Source of the DNA: CAZNRY01 sp964575675
Lineage (GTDB): Bacteria; Eisenbacteria; RBG-16-71-46; CAIMUX01; VGJL01
Length of the DNA stretch: 6,561 nt
Direction of reading: 5' to 3'
NCBI GenBank assembly: GCA_964575675.1
Contig: CAZNRY010000195.1
Location: 1-6,561, forward strand
Shown piece by piece: positions 6,293-6,561 of the stretch; within the stretch, counting starts at the first letter, position 1, and every line of letters begins with the position of its first letter. Made by a program: the position numbers and the translations under genes. Under the pieces are notes generated by a model. That model made no database searches. It was not told where the DNA came from and was given only the letters and a program-made list of their open reading frames with translations.

Positions 6293-6300
6293 CCGGTCAA
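6272..6300 (-). promoter_or_regulatory. Sigma70-type promoter of the mraZ cluster
   Basis: On the minus strand the -35 element TTGACC (6300-6295) and the -10 element TAGGAT (6277-6272) are separated by exactly 17 bp. Transcription would start near 6265-6263, giving a leader of about 50 nt before the mraZ GTG. The -35 lies inside a small dyad, CCGGT (6293-6297) with ACCGG (6307-6311). An A-rich stretch (AAAAAA on this strand, 6332-6327) lies about 30 bp upstream. The predicted MraZ boxes overlap the spacer. No other promoter of this quality was seen in the window, so it probably drives the whole cluster. Confidence 0.7.
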
Positions 6301-6321
6301 CTCAAAACCGGAAACTTCGAG

Positions 6322-6337
6322 CCACTTTTTTCAGTGG
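6322..6337. repeat. Inverted repeat upstream of the mraZ promoter
   Basis: CCACT (6322-6326) and AGTGG (6333-6337) are perfect reverse complements around a 6-nt T-rich centre; the minus strand reads CCACTGAAAAAAGTGG. It lies about 22 bp upstream of the -35 hexamer. It could be an activator or repressor site or a small hairpin. No known operator is recognised. Confidence 0.35.
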
Positions 6338-6414
6338 TGTTCGGACTCCCGGCCGGTCCGCCTTGGGCGCGACCCGGCAGCTTCACGCGGCGGGTACAAG
6401 TCGGGGACGACCAG

Positions 6415-6427
6415 CCCTCATTGAGGG
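6415..6427. repeat. Perfect 6-bp inverted repeat with a 1-nt centre
   Basis: CCCTCA (6415-6420) and TGAGGG (6422-6427) flank a single T. The short centre suits a protein-binding dyad better than an RNA hairpin. The partner is unknown. Confidence 0.3.
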
Positions 6428-6456
6428 ATCGAGTGGCGGTCAAAAGTCCAGCCGGG

Positions 6457-6525
6457 GGTGATGCCAAAATGCGGGGATCGGGCCCCATGCCCCCGCGCCC
6501 TGCCGATTAGCCCGCATTTCTCACC
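6457..6525. repeat. Long bulged stem-loop (terminator or structured element) at the right edge
   Basis: Three perfectly complementary segments nest in order: GGTGA (6457-6461) with TCACC (6521-6525), AAATGCGGG (6467-6475) with CCCGCATTT (6511-6519), and ATCGG (6477-6481) with CCGAT (6503-6507). That is 19 base pairs interrupted by small bulges, closing a C-rich 21-nt loop. On the minus strand the inner stem ends in CCCGCATTTT, so it could act as a weak intrinsic terminator for a same-strand gene beyond the window, insulating the mraZ promoter. The T run is short. A dispersed palindromic repeat or the end of a mobile element is also possible. Confidence 0.45.
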
Positions 6526-6561
6526 ACCGTTCGTCGCGAAACGGCGTCAGAGGGCCGGAGA

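Larger units (their letters stand above)
6301..6561. other. Non-coding region upstream of the mraZ promoter, rich in inverted repeats
   Basis: I see no credible gene here. Two small open frames of about 60 codons have no recognisable domain or good ribosome-binding site. Several short inverted repeats follow one another: CCACT/AGTGG (6322-6337), CGGAC/GTCCG (6342-6346 and 6356-6360), ACCCG/CGGGT (6372-6376 and 6391-6395), CCCTCA/TGAGGG (6415-6427), the long stem at 6457-6525, and CCGTT/AACGG (6527-6531 and 6540-6544). A second minus-strand TTGACC (6443-6438) lacks a matching -10. The stretch could be a structured RNA, a terminator plus operators, or the remnant of a mobile or repeated element. 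The sequence alone does not decide. Confidence 0.4.

Noticed and set aside
6297..6488. Minus-strand open frame of 63 codons upstream of mraZ
   Set aside because: No ribosome-binding site or domain is visible, the composition is Arg/Pro/Ser-rich, and it runs across several inverted repeats and into the mraZ promoter.
6216..6561. RNase P RNA, SRP RNA, tmRNA or tRNA in the upstream region
   Set aside because: I looked for the conserved RNase P core (GAGGAAAGTCC and ACAGAA type segments), the SRP loop sequences and tRNA T-arm patterns on both strands and did not find them.

Overview
The window is the 5' part of a dcw (division and cell wall) cluster. Every convincing gene lies on the minus strand, so the cluster reads from right to left. 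In transcription order it holds mraZ, a small STAS-domain gene, rsmH (mraW), an ftsL-like gene, ftsI (a class B penicillin-binding protein with two C-terminal PASTA repeats), murE, and the first 75 codons of murF, which runs off the left edge. The DNA is GC-rich. MurE carries the DNPR signature of the meso-diaminopimelate-adding enzymes. I infer a GC-rich bacterium with DAP-type peptidoglycan and a didermic-style dcw order, perhaps from a candidate phylum such as Eisenbacteria. The sequence alone does not fix the phylum.

Right edge to mraZ (6216-6561): there is no credible gene in these 346 bases, but there is a lot of structure. A strong sigma70-type promoter, TTGACC, 17 bp, TAGGAT, reads toward mraZ. 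Four in-phase NGGGT boxes overlap and follow it. They match the known pattern of MraZ operators (TGGGN repeats with 5-nt spacers), so MraZ autorepression of the cluster is likely. Farther upstream are several inverted repeats, the largest a bulged stem of about 69 nt at 6457-6525.

mraZ to rsmH (4265-6215): mraZ (GTG start, near-perfect but distant Shine-Dalgarno) is followed after 5 nt by a 139-aa STAS-domain protein, an unusual member of this cluster. A 146-nt gap with nested complementary segments then separates it from rsmH.

rsmH to murF (1-5152): these genes are very tightly packed. rsmH ends 1 nt before ftsL, ftsL overlaps ftsI by 20 nt, ftsI and murE share an ATGA overlap, and murE overlaps murF. 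This fits one translationally coupled transcript. RsmH methylates 16S rRNA. FtsL and FtsI belong to the septal peptidoglycan synthase complex. MurE and MurF carry out successive cytoplasmic steps of UDP-MurNAc-pentapeptide synthesis. The least ordinary items are the STAS gene with a degenerate switch site, the structured gap before rsmH, the mraZ promoter/operator, and the folded element at the right edge.
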